From NCBI GenBank assembly GCA_947491315.1, contig CANLII010000002.1, positions 62,001 to 126,000 on the forward strand: 64,000 bases of DNA, read 5' to 3'. Position numbers and translations under genes: made by a program. Numbering within the stretch: position 1 is the first letter of the stretch; each line of letters starts with the position of its first letter. This document shows positions 16,656 through 25,890 of this stretch, piece after piece. Source of the stretch: Ignavibacteria bacterium (GTDB lineage: Bacteria > Bacteroidota > Ignavibacteria > Kapaibacteriales > UBA961). The notes beneath the pieces were generated by a model that worked only from the letters and a program-made list of their open reading frames with translations, made no database searches and was not told the DNA's origin.

Positions 16656-17542
16656 TAAAAGGCATATCCCGCGCTAAGCATGACAGTACCGATGCTCCAT
16701 GCATTCGTGCCTAGTAATCTCAAATTATACATTGCTTCAAATGTCAATCCATCCGGCAAATGCACTGTGAATGAGGCACCAGCCAAAGTGAAAAATTCAG
16801 CTGGATATAACTTTCTTATCTCAAAATCGGGTACATCTCTTTGCGCACCCAATGGTTGTTGAATATCGACAAAGAATTTCAGGGCTGTTTTTTCAACCGA
16901 TGAGAATCCCGTTTCAGCATGAATGAAAAATCGATCATTCCAATTTTTATCACGAAGAGACAAAGAACCATGCAGTTCGATCCAACTCTTTTCGAAAGGA
17001 ATACCGATTTGAAGTCCAATGATTCCTTCTTTGGATCCACCACCAAGGAATTCCTCCGCGGGATCATTTGGAATACCGGTATATGCCGGCAATCGAAACT
17101 CTCCGATAATGGTGGCATTCAATGGTCCTGAATACAATCGATAGCGTGTACCAATTCCAAACCAAGACAGAAGGGTCCTACTCAATTGTTTGCGTATCGG
17201 TCGATTCCCAATTGAATCCGTCACAAATTTCTCAGTCAGAGTATATGCAATCAATGGCATGCTTGAAAAGATGATGAACTCATCATTAAGACCATACTCT
17301 GCCTCAAGAGTCATCAGAGTACCGGAGAAATCAAATGTATAATTGCTTAATGCCAGACTATCATATACACCACTTCGCCTATTTCCATTTGCTTCGAAAT
17401 AACTTGAGCCGGACATTGAGCCTGCTGAAAGCTTCACAAAACCCTTCCCTTTTCCTCCTGTCCATGCTTGTGCTTGAACTGCAAGTTGAGTAAAGAGTTG
17501 GAAGGAGATTAGGGCAAGTATGACGATTTTACTAATTTGCAT
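16655..17542 (-). CDS. Putative outer-membrane beta-barrel protein upstream of pnuC
   Basis: A 295-aa exported protein that I recognise only by architecture. It has an N-terminal signal peptide (MQISKIVILALISFQLF, cleaved near VQAQA), alternating hydrophobic strands, many aromatic residues, and a C-terminal strand ending in phenylalanine (SAGYAF), the classical outer-membrane insertion signal. The ATG at 17542 is chosen because the tracked start at 17578 adds a non-signal leader. It is translationally linked to pnuC (TAATG). A role in passing the PnuC substrate through the outer membrane is an inference from this pairing. Confidence 0.7.
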   Translation of the reverse strand: MQISKIVILALISFQLFTQLAVQAQAWTGGKGKGFVKLSAGSMSGSSYFEANGNRRSGVYDSLALSNYTFDFSGTLMTLEAEYGLNDEFIIFSSMPLIAYTLTEKFVTDSIGNRPIRKQLSRTLLSWFGIGTRYRLYSGPLNATIIGEFRLPAYTGIPNDPAEEFLGGGSKEGIIGLQIGIPFEKSWIELHGSLSLRDKNWNDRFFIHAETGFSSVEKTALKFFVDIQQPLGAQRDVPDFEIRKLYPAEFFTLAGASFTVHLPDGLTFEAMYNLRLLGTNAWSIGTVMLSAGYAF

Positions 17543-17577
17543 TGACTTTTGCCTAGGGCTAAGTAAGTAAAGGACCA

Positions 17578-18333
17578 ATGATACGAGATTTTTTGAATCA
17601 GCGCATAGGAATGAAACAAATTACGATCATGCTTGGGATCGTTTTCATCATTCTATTTTCAATACTTTGGATTATTGACTCATTTGTCATGCCACCTTAT
17701 GTGCATGCAATCAAAGTTGTCAAGGTTCCAAATATAACTGGATTGACTTTATCAAAGGCAGACCCAATTATTCGTGATGCAAAATTGCGTGTTGCGGAAG
17801 TGAGAGATGTGTATAATGAAACAATACCCAAGGGAAGAATCATCAGTCAATTGCCTTTTGCCGGTTCAGAGGTACGCGAAGGTAGAAGATTGTATATCAC
17901 TGTCAGTAGAGGCATAGAAAAGGTATTGGTTCCCTATTTGATTGGTAAAACCGATAGAGATGCTTTACTTAACTTGCTCAGCATAGGTCTGCAAGTGGGA
18001 GAAACAGTTTTTCAAGAAGATGAAGAAAAACCCTATGGAACTGTATTGAAGCAATCCATTCCAGCCGGAAGCAAGATTCCATATGGAAAGAGTATTTCAT
18101 TGATTGTGAGTCAGGGTCCAACGGGTATTGATCTTGTTGCATTCACAGGCATTACTCTCAATCAGGCCAAAATTCTTGCCATGGAATATGATTTGATTTT
18201 ACAGATTTTAAACAGTGAAGATAAAGATCCCAATCTCTCGGATCAAGACATCTTTATCGAACCCGATATTTCAAGATCTCCTGAATTTCTTCGGAAAGGT
18301 GAGACTGTTTGGATTACGATTCTACCCAGATAA
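17578..18333 (+). CDS. Membrane-anchored PASTA-domain protein
   Basis: A 251-aa protein with a short cytoplasmic tail, one transmembrane helix (IMLGIVFIILFSILWIIDSF) and three PASTA-type repeats outside. They begin near VKVPNITGLTLSKADPII, KVLVPYLIGKTDRDALLNLL and LVAFTGITLNQAKILAMEYD. PASTA domains bind muropeptides or lipid II and usually hang from Ser/Thr kinases or PBPs; here neither a kinase nor a transpeptidase domain is present. AAAGGACCA precedes the ATG. It is divergent from the outer-membrane protein gene and ends 3 nt from the convergent nrnA. Confidence 0.88.
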   Translation: MIRDFLNQRIGMKQITIMLGIVFIILFSILWIIDSFVMPPYVHAIKVVKVPNITGLTLSKADPIIRDAKLRVAEVRDVYNETIPKGRIISQLPFAGSEVREGRRLYITVSRGIEKVLVPYLIGKTDRDALLNLLSIGLQVGETVFQEDEEKPYGTVLKQSIPAGSKIPYGKSISLIVSQGPTGIDLVAFTGITLNQAKILAMEYDLILQILNSEDKDPNLSDQDIFIEPDISRSPEFLRKGETVWITILPR

Positions 18334-18336
18334 AAT

Positions 18337-19329
18337 TCAAATCTTTGCCATTTGTTGAATTGACTCAACAATTTCTTTCAAATTCCCATGGCGAACTCTT
18401 GCGCCGGCTGCTTGGACATGACCTCCGCCACCGAAGGACTCAGCAATGCTTCGAACTTCATGTGTGGGTTTTGAACGCAGGGACATTTTCACGGTACCAT
18501 CTTCCCATTCGGTGATAAGTCCACCTATTTTTGCACCTTCAATGCTCAAAGTATAATTAACAAAGCCCTCAAGATCTTCTGAACTATAGCCCACTAATTG
18601 TTCTTTTCTCAAGAGAATCAATATCAATGCTCCATCATGAGAGATGGTGAGATTGGACAATGCCATTCCAAGTAATTGCATTGATATAAGTGATTGTGCA
18701 TTCATCACTTTATCATAAATCTTTACGGGATCTGCGCCTGCATCTATCAGTGTAGCGGCCAAACGCATTACTTCAGCATTTGTACGCGAATGTCTGAATC
18801 CACCTGTATCCGTCATTATTCCTGTATATAAGCATTCAGCTGATTGAGCATTAATCTCGATATTGGATTCAAGAGCCATTCTTGCAATGATTTCACATGT
18901 GGAGGATGACTCAATAATAACATGCGAATAATCCGCTTTCAATATTGGTTTAACATGATGATCAAAGAGAAAGACTTTCCCTGTAAAGTGTTCAAAGAAA
19001 GGAAGAATATTCGGACCAAGCCTTTGAGGAGCGTTCAAATCCAAAATACACCAAGCTTCAGTGCCAGCTATGATTTCTTTGATATCGGCTTGGTCATAGA
19101 ATAAGAATGCTTGATCATGAGGAAGAAATGAAAGATTCTTGGGAATGGGATGATGTTGTAAAATATGTGCATTGATGCCTTGTTCACGAAGCAAATGCAA
19201 TAGCCCAAGACTGCTTCCAATAGAATCTCCATCAGGATCAATATGTGCTGAGATGAGTACTGAAGTGACAGTGCTTAGTTCTTTCCATGTATCGGCAAGT
19301 TTAGCATATAATGAATCCTTCATCAACAT
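18337..19329 (-). CDS. nrnA: DHH/DHHA1 phosphoesterase NrnA-like (oligoribonuclease / pAp phosphatase)
   Basis: A 330-aa cytoplasmic phosphoesterase. The DHH-superfamily metal motifs are visible: SAHIDPDGDSIGSSLGLLHL near the N-terminus, ILDLNAP, and FDHHVKP. The DHHA1 end has SFGGGGHVQAAGARV. The family degrades nano-RNA and dephosphorylates 3'-phosphoadenosine 5'-phosphate. Its ATG overlaps the rnc stop by one base, so it is the last gene of the rnc-nrnA unit. The length and motifs are those of NrnA; which of the two activities dominates is unknown. Confidence 0.9.
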   Translation of the reverse strand: MLMKDSLYAKLADTWKELSTVTSVLISAHIDPDGDSIGSSLGLLHLLREQGINAHILQHHPIPKNLSFLPHDQAFLFYDQADIKEIIAGTEAWCILDLNAPQRLGPNILPFFEHFTGKVFLFDHHVKPILKADYSHVIIESSSTCEIIARMALESNIEINAQSAECLYTGIMTDTGGFRHSRTNAEVMRLAATLIDAGADPVKIYDKVMNAQSLISMQLLGMALSNLTISHDGALILILLRKEQLVGYSSEDLEGFVNYTLSIEGAKIGGLITEWEDGTVKMSLRSKPTHEVRSIAESFGGGGHVQAAGARVRHGNLKEIVESIQQMAKI

Positions 19330-20156
19330 TATTTCCTCTCTGTTTCAGGTATGATTGCATGCTCTCTGAGTACGGATTCCAATGCATGATGTGCGGCTTC
19401 TTGTTCGGCCTGTTTTTTACTTTTTCCGGAACCTCGTCCCATTTCTTCACTATTGACATATACTGCTACAAGAAATTCTTTTTCATGGTCCGGACCCTTC
19501 GATTCAATCACAGAATATCTTGGTGCTTCTTTTCCTTCAGACTGAACAAGTTCCAATAAGATACTCTTGAAATTCGAATCTTTCATGATCATTTCATTAG
19601 TGAGCATCGGGATGAGTTTTTCAATGACAAATGTTCGTGCTTGCTGCAAGCCGGAATCAAGATAAATGGCGGCAATGATTGCTTCCATTGCATCAGCCAG
19701 TATGGTTTCATTACCCTTTTGAAGAGATTGTTCGGCACTGAATGACAGTAAAAGAAAGCGCTCTAGCTTCAATGATCTTGCACAATGCGCCAGAGATTTT
19801 TTATTCACTAACCATGAGCGCATCTTCGTTAATTCGCCCTCATGATCTTGTTCATAGTGATAAAACAAGTATTCAGCGATGACCATACCAAGTATAGCAT
19901 CACCTAAAAACTCCAATCGTTCATTTGCAATGATTGCGATTTCCGGTTGAACTTGCAGATAAGAACGATGAGTACAAGCTTGTTCAAAGTACCCGATATG
20001 ATCAATTTTAATTCCAAGAGATTGTTCTAATTCTGTTTTCTTGGCTTTATTGATGAGTCCTTGAATCGGAAATTGCGGTTTCTTTGGATTGCGCTTGAAA
20101 GTGGGCAATCGAAAGAAATTTTCATAAATCTGTTGAACAATAGCAGGGGTTTTCAT
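19329..20156 (-). CDS. rnc: Ribonuclease III
   Basis: RNase III cuts double-stranded RNA, including the rRNA precursor. The RNase III signature NERLEFLGDAILGMVIAEYL is complete, a second catalytic region lies around ADAMEAIIAAIYLDSG, and a C-terminal dsRNA-binding domain (residues about 200-270) ends with GSGKSKKQAEQEAAHHAL. The tracked start at 20201 would place translation inside the fabF terminator, so I choose the ATG at 20156 (MKTPAIVQQIYENF, 275 aa). It directly follows the fatty-acid genes, as in many bacteria, but a hairpin separates it from fabF. Confidence 0.95.
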   Translation of the reverse strand: MKTPAIVQQIYENFFRLPTFKRNPKKPQFPIQGLINKAKKTELEQSLGIKIDHIGYFEQACTHRSYLQVQPEIAIIANERLEFLGDAILGMVIAEYLFYHYEQDHEGELTKMRSWLVNKKSLAHCARSLKLERFLLLSFSAEQSLQKGNETILADAMEAIIAAIYLDSGLQQARTFVIEKLIPMLTNEMIMKDSNFKSILLELVQSEGKEAPRYSVIESKGPDHEKEFLVAVYVNSEEMGRGSGKSKKQAEQEAAHHALESVLREHAIIPETERK

Positions 20157-20176
20157 TGTAAATTCAATACATAAGA

Positions 20177-20208
20177 AAACAGGTTGAATATATGGATTCA
20201 ACCTGTTT
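20177..20208 (-). terminator. Intrinsic terminator between fabF and rnc
   Basis: A perfect 13-bp stem (AAACAGGTTGAAT / ATTCAACCTGTTT) with a 6-nt loop is followed on the minus strand by TTTTCTTAT. It should end or attenuate fab transcription before rnc. Confidence 0.85.
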
Positions 20209-20231
20209 GAAATGAGTGTTTGAAGATGTTA

Positions 20232-21494
20232 TCAACCTTCGTAGGCCTTAAAACAAATTGAAGCATTATGTCCGCCAAAGCCAAATGTATTGCTAACCGC
20301 CGCTTTGATTTGCTTTGCAATAGGTACATTCGGAACATAATTCAAATCGCAATCGGGATCAGGAGTAGTATAATTGATTGTTGGTGGAATCATTGAATGC
20401 TTCATGGCCAATACTGTTGCGATTGCCTCGATTGCACCGGCCGCACCTAATAGATGACCAGTCATGGATTTTGTTGAACTCACAGCAATGCTATGGGCAT
20501 ATTCACCAAACACAGTCTTGATTGCTGCTGATTCATTTTTATCATTGAATGGCGTTGATGTACCATGTGCATTGATGTAATCAATATCTGTCAATTCCAA
20601 GCCCGCATCTTGAATGCAGAGTTTCATGGAACGAACAGCACCTTCTCCACCCGGAGCAGGTTGCGTGATATGGAATGCATCATCGGTCAACCCGATTCCG
20701 GCAATTATGCCATAGATTTTCTCTGCACCGCGATTCATTGCATGTTCGAGAGTTTCAACTACCATGATACCACTTCCTTCGCCCATAACAAATCCATCCC
20801 TGCCTAGATCGAAAGGTCTGCTTGCTGTCATGGGATCATCATTACGAGTTGACAGGGCTTTCATGGAATTGAACCCGCCGATTCCCATAGGGCAAACAAC
20901 TGCTTCACTACCACCAACCAACATGACATCGGCATCACCTCTTTGCATGATCATGAGTGCATCTGCAATGGAGTGGCTGGATGTTGCGCAAGCTGATACG
21001 GTTGCATAATTGGGACCTTTCAATCCAAAACGGATAGCAACATGGCCGGCGGCTATATCACTAATCAACATTGGAACGAAAAATGGGGAGATACGATCAG
21101 GATTACCATCTCTGATATACAAATTCTGTTGTTGATGATGATAAGTCCACATCCCACCAATTCCTGATCCAATGATCACGCCCGCTCTTTCTTTATTTAC
21201 TTTTTCAAAGTCAATACCTGAATCTTCAACAGCCATTGCTGAAGCACTGATGGCAAATTGTGTGAAGAGATCCATTCTTTGCGTTTCTTTTCGATTGATA
21301 TGCAGTAATGGATCATATTGTTTGACTTCACAAGCAAAGCGAGTGTCAAACTTTTCGGCATCGAAACGAGTAATCGGACCTGCGCCATTGGCAGCATTCA
21401 TCATCCCGGTCCAAAATTCTTGTACTGTATTTCCTATCGGAGTAACGGCTCCTACTCCTGTCACCACGATGGTTGGATAATCATATCTTGACAT
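20232..21494 (-). CDS. fabF: Beta-ketoacyl-ACP synthase II
   Basis: FabF condenses malonyl-ACP with acyl-ACP to lengthen fatty acids. The 420-aa thiolase-fold protein shows the active-site Cys in TVSACATSSHSIADAL, the first catalytic His in YINAHGTSTPFNDKNE and the second in KSMTGHLLGAAGAIEA, followed by the glycine-rich NTFGFGGHNAS end. It follows acpP after 135 nt on the same strand and is the last fab gene before the terminator. The length is typical of KAS II. Confidence 0.96.
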   Translation of the reverse strand: MSRYDYPTIVVTGVGAVTPIGNTVQEFWTGMMNAANGAGPITRFDAEKFDTRFACEVKQYDPLLHINRKETQRMDLFTQFAISASAMAVEDSGIDFEKVNKERAGVIIGSGIGGMWTYHHQQQNLYIRDGNPDRISPFFVPMLISDIAAGHVAIRFGLKGPNYATVSACATSSHSIADALMIMQRGDADVMLVGGSEAVVCPMGIGGFNSMKALSTRNDDPMTASRPFDLGRDGFVMGEGSGIMVVETLEHAMNRGAEKIYGIIAGIGLTDDAFHITQPAPGGEGAVRSMKLCIQDAGLELTDIDYINAHGTSTPFNDKNESAAIKTVFGEYAHSIAVSSTKSMTGHLLGAAGAIEAIATVLAMKHSMIPPTINYTTPDPDCDLNYVPNVPIAKQIKAAVSNTFGFGGHNASICFKAYEG

Positions 21495-21629
21495 TATGCG
21501 CTCTCACATAGAAATAAAAATAGCCACATGGAAAACAAAAGCCACATCTCCTGGAATGGATACCGGATCAGTGGCTGTTCATGAGCTTGCAAAAAGGATA
21601 TTCAATGAATATCAAAGGAAAGCAACCAA

Positions 21630-21866
21630 TCAGGAAGCGTGTGATTCCAAATATGTAATCGCATCACCGACTGTTTGAATTTTCTCAGCATCTGAATCTT
21701 CAATTGTGATATTGAATGCTCTTTCAAATTCCATGATCAATTCAACAGTATCCAAAGAATCTGCACCAAGATCATTGGTGAAGGATGCGCTAGGAGTAAT
21801 TTGAGTTTCTTCAACGCCCAATTTAGTGACGATGATTTCTTTAACTTTGTCTGCTACGGCAGCCAT
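21630..21866 (-). CDS. acpP: Acyl carrier protein
   Basis: A 78-aa acidic acyl carrier that holds the growing fatty acid on a 4'-phosphopantetheine arm. The attachment serine lies in [17 protein letters not shown], the universal ACP motif. The gene lies between fabG and fabF, its standard position. The 135-nt gap to fabF holds no credible gene; the tracked plus-strand ORF 21496..21678 is a shadow. Confidence 0.97.
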   Translation of the reverse strand: MAAVADKVKEIIVTKLGVEETQITPSASFTNDLGADSLDTVELIMEFERAFNITIEDSDAEKIQTVGDAITYLESHAS

Positions 21867-21902
21867 GAGGGAACCTCAGAAATAGTATGAACAAAAAGAT
21901 AT

Positions 21903-22646
21903 TTACATTGCCAATCCGCCATCAACGGCGATAACTTGTCCTGTCACATATGTTGAGTCAGCATTCGCAAAAAATGACACAACATTAGCCACTTCTTCCG
22001 GCTTTGCGGCTCTCTTTAGAGGGATTTTATCCGCAAAAGCTTTACGCTGATCATCATTTAGCTTACCGGTCATATCTGTTTCAATATAACCAGGAGCGAT
22101 GCAATTTACTAAAATATTACGAGATGCAAGTTCTTGTGCGAGGGATTTGGTCAAACCAATCATTCCTGCTTTCGAAGACGAATAATTGACTTGTCCGGCA
22201 TTTCCTCTCAATCCTACAATGGAGCTCATATTGATGATTCTTCCCGAACGCTGAGACATCATGGGTCTGGCCACTGCTTTGCAACACAAAAATGCACCTT
22301 TGAGATTCGTATTCAATACATCATCCCAATCTTGCTCAGTCATGCGCATGATCAAAGTATCCTTGGTGATGCCTGCATTATTGACCAATACATCAATTCT
22401 TCCAGATTCTGACAATATTTCCTCTATTCCGGCAAGAATTGATTCATTGGAAGAGATATCCATTTTCTTAAAATGAACTTGTTTGCCTTCTTCTCGCAAT
22501 GTTTGGGCAATCGCTTCTGCTTTTTCAGGACTGCTATTATATGTTCCATATACGATGAATCCATCAGAGGCCAATCTCTTCACGATTGCTTCACCAATAC
22601 CTCGGGAGCCACCTGTGACCAATGCAACTTTTTGAATAGTTTCCAT
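21903..22646 (-). CDS. fabG: 3-oxoacyl-ACP reductase
   Basis: FabG is the NADPH-dependent short-chain dehydrogenase that reduces 3-oxoacyl-ACP in fatty-acid elongation. The cofactor motif ALVTGGSRGIGEAI, the structural LVNNAGITKDTL, and the catalytic Ser with YSSSKAG (Tyr-x3-Lys) are present. The tracked start at 22703 lies inside fabD. The ATG at 22646 is preceded by AAAGGAGAATAAA and gives METIQKVALVTGG (247 aa), the normal start. It is separated from the fabD stop by a single base and is followed by acpP. Confidence 0.97.
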   Translation of the reverse strand: METIQKVALVTGGSRGIGEAIVKRLASDGFIVYGTYNSSPEKAEAIAQTLREEGKQVHFKKMDISSNESILAGIEEILSESGRIDVLVNNAGITKDTLIMRMTEQDWDDVLNTNLKGAFLCCKAVARPMMSQRSGRIINMSSIVGLRGNAGQVNYSSSKAGMIGLTKSLAQELASRNILVNCIAPGYIETDMTGKLNDDQRKAFADKIPLKRAAKPEEVANVVSFFANADSTYVTGQVIAVDGGLAM

Positions 22647-22647
22647 T

Positions 22648-23586
22648 TTATTCTCCTTTCCCGAGTATAGCTTTAATATCGAGAGATGTATCAATTCCGC
22701 CAATGATTAAACCCGGATCGGAAAGAGTTCTTTTCACCAATCCTTGCAAAACTTTGCCCGGTCCGATTTCTTTGAATGATGTAATGCCATGTTCATGCAT
22801 CGATTGCAAACTTTGCGACCATAAAACCGGAGAAGTCAATTGATCAAGCAAGAGTTTTCGCAGTTCTATTGGATCACTAACCGGCTTACCTATAACATTA
22901 GGATAAACTGGCTTGATTGGATCATGAAAATGTACTGCATCGATTGCCTTTCCCAATTCTTCGGATGCAGAATTCATCAGTGGAGAATGAAAAGCTCCGC
23001 TCACTTGCAATTCGGTCACCATCCGAGCACCGGCTTCTTTGAACAGTGGCGCTTTGAGTCTTATATATTCTGCATCTCCCGACAATACAACTTGTCCGGG
23101 CGAATTGAAGTTTGCAGGTACAATTATTCCCTCTTCACCGGATAATTCTTGACACAATGAAATCACTGATTCATCACTCATTCCGATGATGGCGAACATG
23201 GTGCCGGGTTTTGCATTACCGGCAGAAAACATCAAAGATCCACGCAGGACAACCAATTTCATGGCATCTTCAAAAGAAAGCACGCCTGCCGCATAGAGTG
23301 CTGAATATTCACCCAAGGAATGTCCGGCAAATGCATCAGCTTGCACATGATCCTTTATCAAATCCCAAATGATGGCTTCATGAATGAAAAGTGCAGGCTG
23401 GGTATAACGAGTTTCTTTGAGTAGTTCCACAGGACCATTGAAGCATATTTCATCGAGTGCAAATCCGGCTATGTCACAAGCCTGTTTCATTCTCTCGGCT
23501 GCAGAATCACTATCCTTAACAATATCAGCGGTCATGCCAACATATTGCGATCCTTGACCGGAAAAAATACATGCCATTGAACTCAT
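22648..23586 (-). CDS. fabD: Malonyl-CoA-ACP transacylase
   Basis: FabD moves malonyl from CoA to ACP to feed elongation. The nucleophilic elbow FAGHSLGEYSAL, the early CIFSGQGSQYVGM and the late GPGKVLQGLVKRT are family hallmarks. The start used (23586) overlaps the fabH stop as ATGA and gives MSSMACIFSGQG (312 aa); the tracked start at 23601 reads back into fabH. It belongs to the tight fabH-fabD-fabG block. Confidence 0.96.
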   Translation of the reverse strand: MSSMACIFSGQGSQYVGMTADIVKDSDSAAERMKQACDIAGFALDEICFNGPVELLKETRYTQPALFIHEAIIWDLIKDHVQADAFAGHSLGEYSALYAAGVLSFEDAMKLVVLRGSLMFSAGNAKPGTMFAIIGMSDESVISLCQELSGEEGIIVPANFNSPGQVVLSGDAEYIRLKAPLFKEAGARMVTELQVSGAFHSPLMNSASEELGKAIDAVHFHDPIKPVYPNVIGKPVSDPIELRKLLLDQLTSPVLWSQSLQSMHEHGITSFKEIGPGKVLQGLVKRTLSDPGLIIGGIDTSLDIKAILGKGE

Positions 23587-24578
23587 GATTTGATACCCCA
23601 TGTCAAGAGAATGCTACCCCAAGTGAAACCTGCGCCAAAACTTGCCAATATCACTTTGTCACCATATTTCAATTTGCCTTCATGATGCAATTCTGAAAGA
23701 CAAATCGGGATAGTACCAGCAGTAGTATTTCCATATTTATCAATATTGATGATCACTTTTGATGAATCCAGTCCCATTCTTCTTGCTGTGGCTTCTATGA
23801 TGCGGAGATTTGCCTGATGTGGTACGAGCCAAGCGATATCATCGGCTATCAGGGCATTTCTTTCCATGATTTCAGAAGATACATCAGCCATTCCAACCAC
23901 AGCGGATTTAAACACGGATTGTCCATCCTGAATCACATAATGCTCTTTGATTTCATCGGGATATTCCTCAAACGGAGCTTTTGCACCATCGCCATGATCA
24001 CTCATATAGAGAAATTGTCCTCCCTTTCCATCCATGCGCAAAATACTGTCCTGAATCCCTATTGAATCATCATCAGTTGACTCCAATAAAGCCACTCCGC
24101 CTCCATCTCCAAAAAGTATGCATGTAGTGCGGTCTTTGAAATTCAAAATGGAACTCATTTTATCACCACCACATACCAATACTTTTTTGCAAGTACCACC
24201 TGTAATCAATCCTGCACCGGTCATGAGTCCATAGAGAAAACCTGAACATGCTGCAGAAATATCATATCCCCAAGCATTCACCATTCCTGCCTTTGCTTGA
24301 AGAGTTGCACTTGAAGACGGAAATCTATTGTCAGGAGTGATAGTAGCCACAATCACGCAGTCTATTTCCTCAGGACCAATTCCACGCTCTTTCAAACACT
24401 GTTCCACTGCCGGAAGGAGCATGTCGGAAAGATGACCTTCAGTCAAAAATCTTCTCTCGGTGATACCGGTTCGGGTTTTGATCCATTCATCATTTGTATC
24501 TACTTTGTCTTCGAAATACGAATTGGTAAATATCTCTGGTGGAACAAAATGTGCGATTGATGAAATGTAAATAGGCAT
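23583..24578 (-). CDS. fabH: Beta-ketoacyl-ACP synthase III
   Basis: FabH starts fatty-acid synthesis by condensing acetyl-CoA (or a branched primer) with malonyl-ACP. The catalytic Cys is in DISAACSGFLYGL, the His in LVPHQANLRIIEAT, and the Asn in KYGNTTAGTIPICL. The tracked start at 24641 overlaps plsX. The ATG at 24578 follows AGAAGAAATAT and gives MPIYISSIAHFVPPEI (331 aa), a normal FabH N-terminus. It is placed between plsX and fabD, the usual order. Confidence 0.96.
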   Translation of the reverse strand: MPIYISSIAHFVPPEIFTNSYFEDKVDTNDEWIKTRTGITERRFLTEGHLSDMLLPAVEQCLKERGIGPEEIDCVIVATITPDNRFPSSSATLQAKAGMVNAWGYDISAACSGFLYGLMTGAGLITGGTCKKVLVCGGDKMSSILNFKDRTTCILFGDGGGVALLESTDDDSIGIQDSILRMDGKGGQFLYMSDHGDGAKAPFEEYPDEIKEHYVIQDGQSVFKSAVVGMADVSSEIMERNALIADDIAWLVPHQANLRIIEATARRMGLDSSKVIINIDKYGNTTAGTIPICLSELHHEGKLKYGDKVILASFGAGFTWGSILLTWGIKS

Positions 24579-24600
24579 ATATTTCTTCTGTTTTGAGTAT

Positions 24601-25623
24601 TTAGTCCTTCTTTTCAACCAATGCTTTTTTGATGGAACCATTCACGTCTCCGCGAATGACTTCAACGGCTCTGGTGAGCATATTTTCTATGGCAAGCGGA
24701 CTTGATTTGCCATGTCCAATTATGACCACGCCATTTACTCCAAGGAGTGGGACGCCACCGTATTCTTGATAATCGAAATCTTTCAATATTTTTTTCAAAG
24801 GGATCAGCATGAACAAAACTATAAGCTTGTGAAATATGCTTTTTGCCGCATATCCCTTGATTCTTGCTTTGAGCAAACCGAGCATACTCTCTGCAAATTT
24901 CAATACTATATTTCCAATAAAACCATCGCATATGACAACATCTGCTGTGCCGGCCAATACATCTCGGCCCTCAATATTTCCGATGAAATTCATGGTACTT
25001 TCTGAGAGCAATGCATGTGTCTGTAATATTGGTTCAGTTCCTTTTGTAGCTTCTTCACCAATATTGAGCAATCCAATTTTTGGTTTGTCTATTCCTTGGA
25101 CTATTCTAGAATAAACATCACCCATGATGGCATATTCATAGAGAAATCTTGGCTTGCATTCAATAGTAGCTCCAACATCAAGAAGTAAGACGGGGCGACC
25201 ATGTTGCGTCGGAAGGAATGTGCCAATAGTAGGCCTGCTTACACCTTTAATTCTTCCCAAAACTACAGTTGCTGTGCTCATCACTGCACCTGTATTTCCG
25301 GCAGAAACGAATGCATCTACATGTCCCCTGGCATGAATGTCAATTCCTATAAACAATGAGGAATTTCTTTTTGATTTAATGACTGCAGTGGGATCATCTT
25401 GCATGGTGACAACTTCATCAGCATGTACGATGGAATAGACCAAATGTGGAAAAGACAATGTTTCCATTGCCTTTTTAATCTCAGATTCCTTTCCTACTAA
25501 CACAAATTCAATATTCAAACCCATTTGATTGAACTTCTCAGAAGCAAGGATTGCTCCCTGAATCTCGTTCAAAGGAGCAAAGTCTCCACCCATGACATCA
25601 ATTGCAATGCGAATGGGATTCAT
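24601..25623 (-). CDS. plsX: Phosphate acyltransferase PlsX
   Basis: PlsX converts acyl-ACP to acyl-phosphate, the acyl donor for the first step of phospholipid synthesis. The 340-aa protein has the N-terminal IAIDVMGGDFAPLNEIQGAI, SAGNTGAVMSTATVVLGRI in the middle and CDGFIGNIVLKFAES, all characteristic. It follows rpmF and precedes fabH. The length is typical. Coupling of lipid synthesis to ribosomal protein L32 expression through this operon is common in bacteria. Confidence 0.96.
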   Translation of the reverse strand: MNPIRIAIDVMGGDFAPLNEIQGAILASEKFNQMGLNIEFVLVGKESEIKKAMETLSFPHLVYSIVHADEVVTMQDDPTAVIKSKRNSSLFIGIDIHARGHVDAFVSAGNTGAVMSTATVVLGRIKGVSRPTIGTFLPTQHGRPVLLLDVGATIECKPRFLYEYAIMGDVYSRIVQGIDKPKIGLLNIGEEATKGTEPILQTHALLSESTMNFIGNIEGRDVLAGTADVVICDGFIGNIVLKFAESMLGLLKARIKGYAAKSIFHKLIVLFMLIPLKKILKDFDYQEYGGVPLLGVNGVVIIGHGKSSPLAIENMLTRAVEVIRGDVNGSIKKALVEKKD

Positions 25624-25677
25624 AGTAATAGGATAGAATGATGGAATCGCAAATCTTTTTGTAAAGCTTTGGCGAAA

Positions 25678-25872
25678 TTATTCGACTGAAGCACCACTAT
25701 TGATTTCAATCATCTTACGACCATTGTAGTAACCGCAAGAAGGACAAGCTGTGTGATTCAATTTCATGCTTCCGCAATGAGCGCAAGATGCTACTGTCGG
25801 TGCAACTGCTTTATAGTGTGTTCTGCGCTTGTCTCTGCGAGATTTGGAATGTCTTCTTTTAGGATTTGGCAT
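25678..25872 (-). CDS. rpmF: 50S ribosomal protein L32
   Basis: A 64-aa basic ribosomal protein. It starts with the canonical MPNPKRRHSKSRRDKRRTH and carries a zinc-ribbon CAHCG ... CPSCG pair, so this is the zinc-binding (C+) form. It lies between the DUF177/YceD gene and plsX. Confidence 0.97.
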   Translation of the reverse strand: MPNPKRRHSKSRRDKRRTHYKAVAPTVASCAHCGSMKLNHTACPSCGYYNGRKMIEINSGASVE

Positions 25873-25890
25873 GATTCTGCTCCGATAAAA

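Noticed and set aside
16655-17577. TPP or other riboswitch in front of the barrel-pnuC pair
   Set aside because: The upstream gap is only about 35 nt and contains no aptamer motif.
21496-21678. Plus-strand ORF in the fabF-acpP gap
   Set aside because: No ribosome site or protein-like composition, and it runs into acpP on the other strand.
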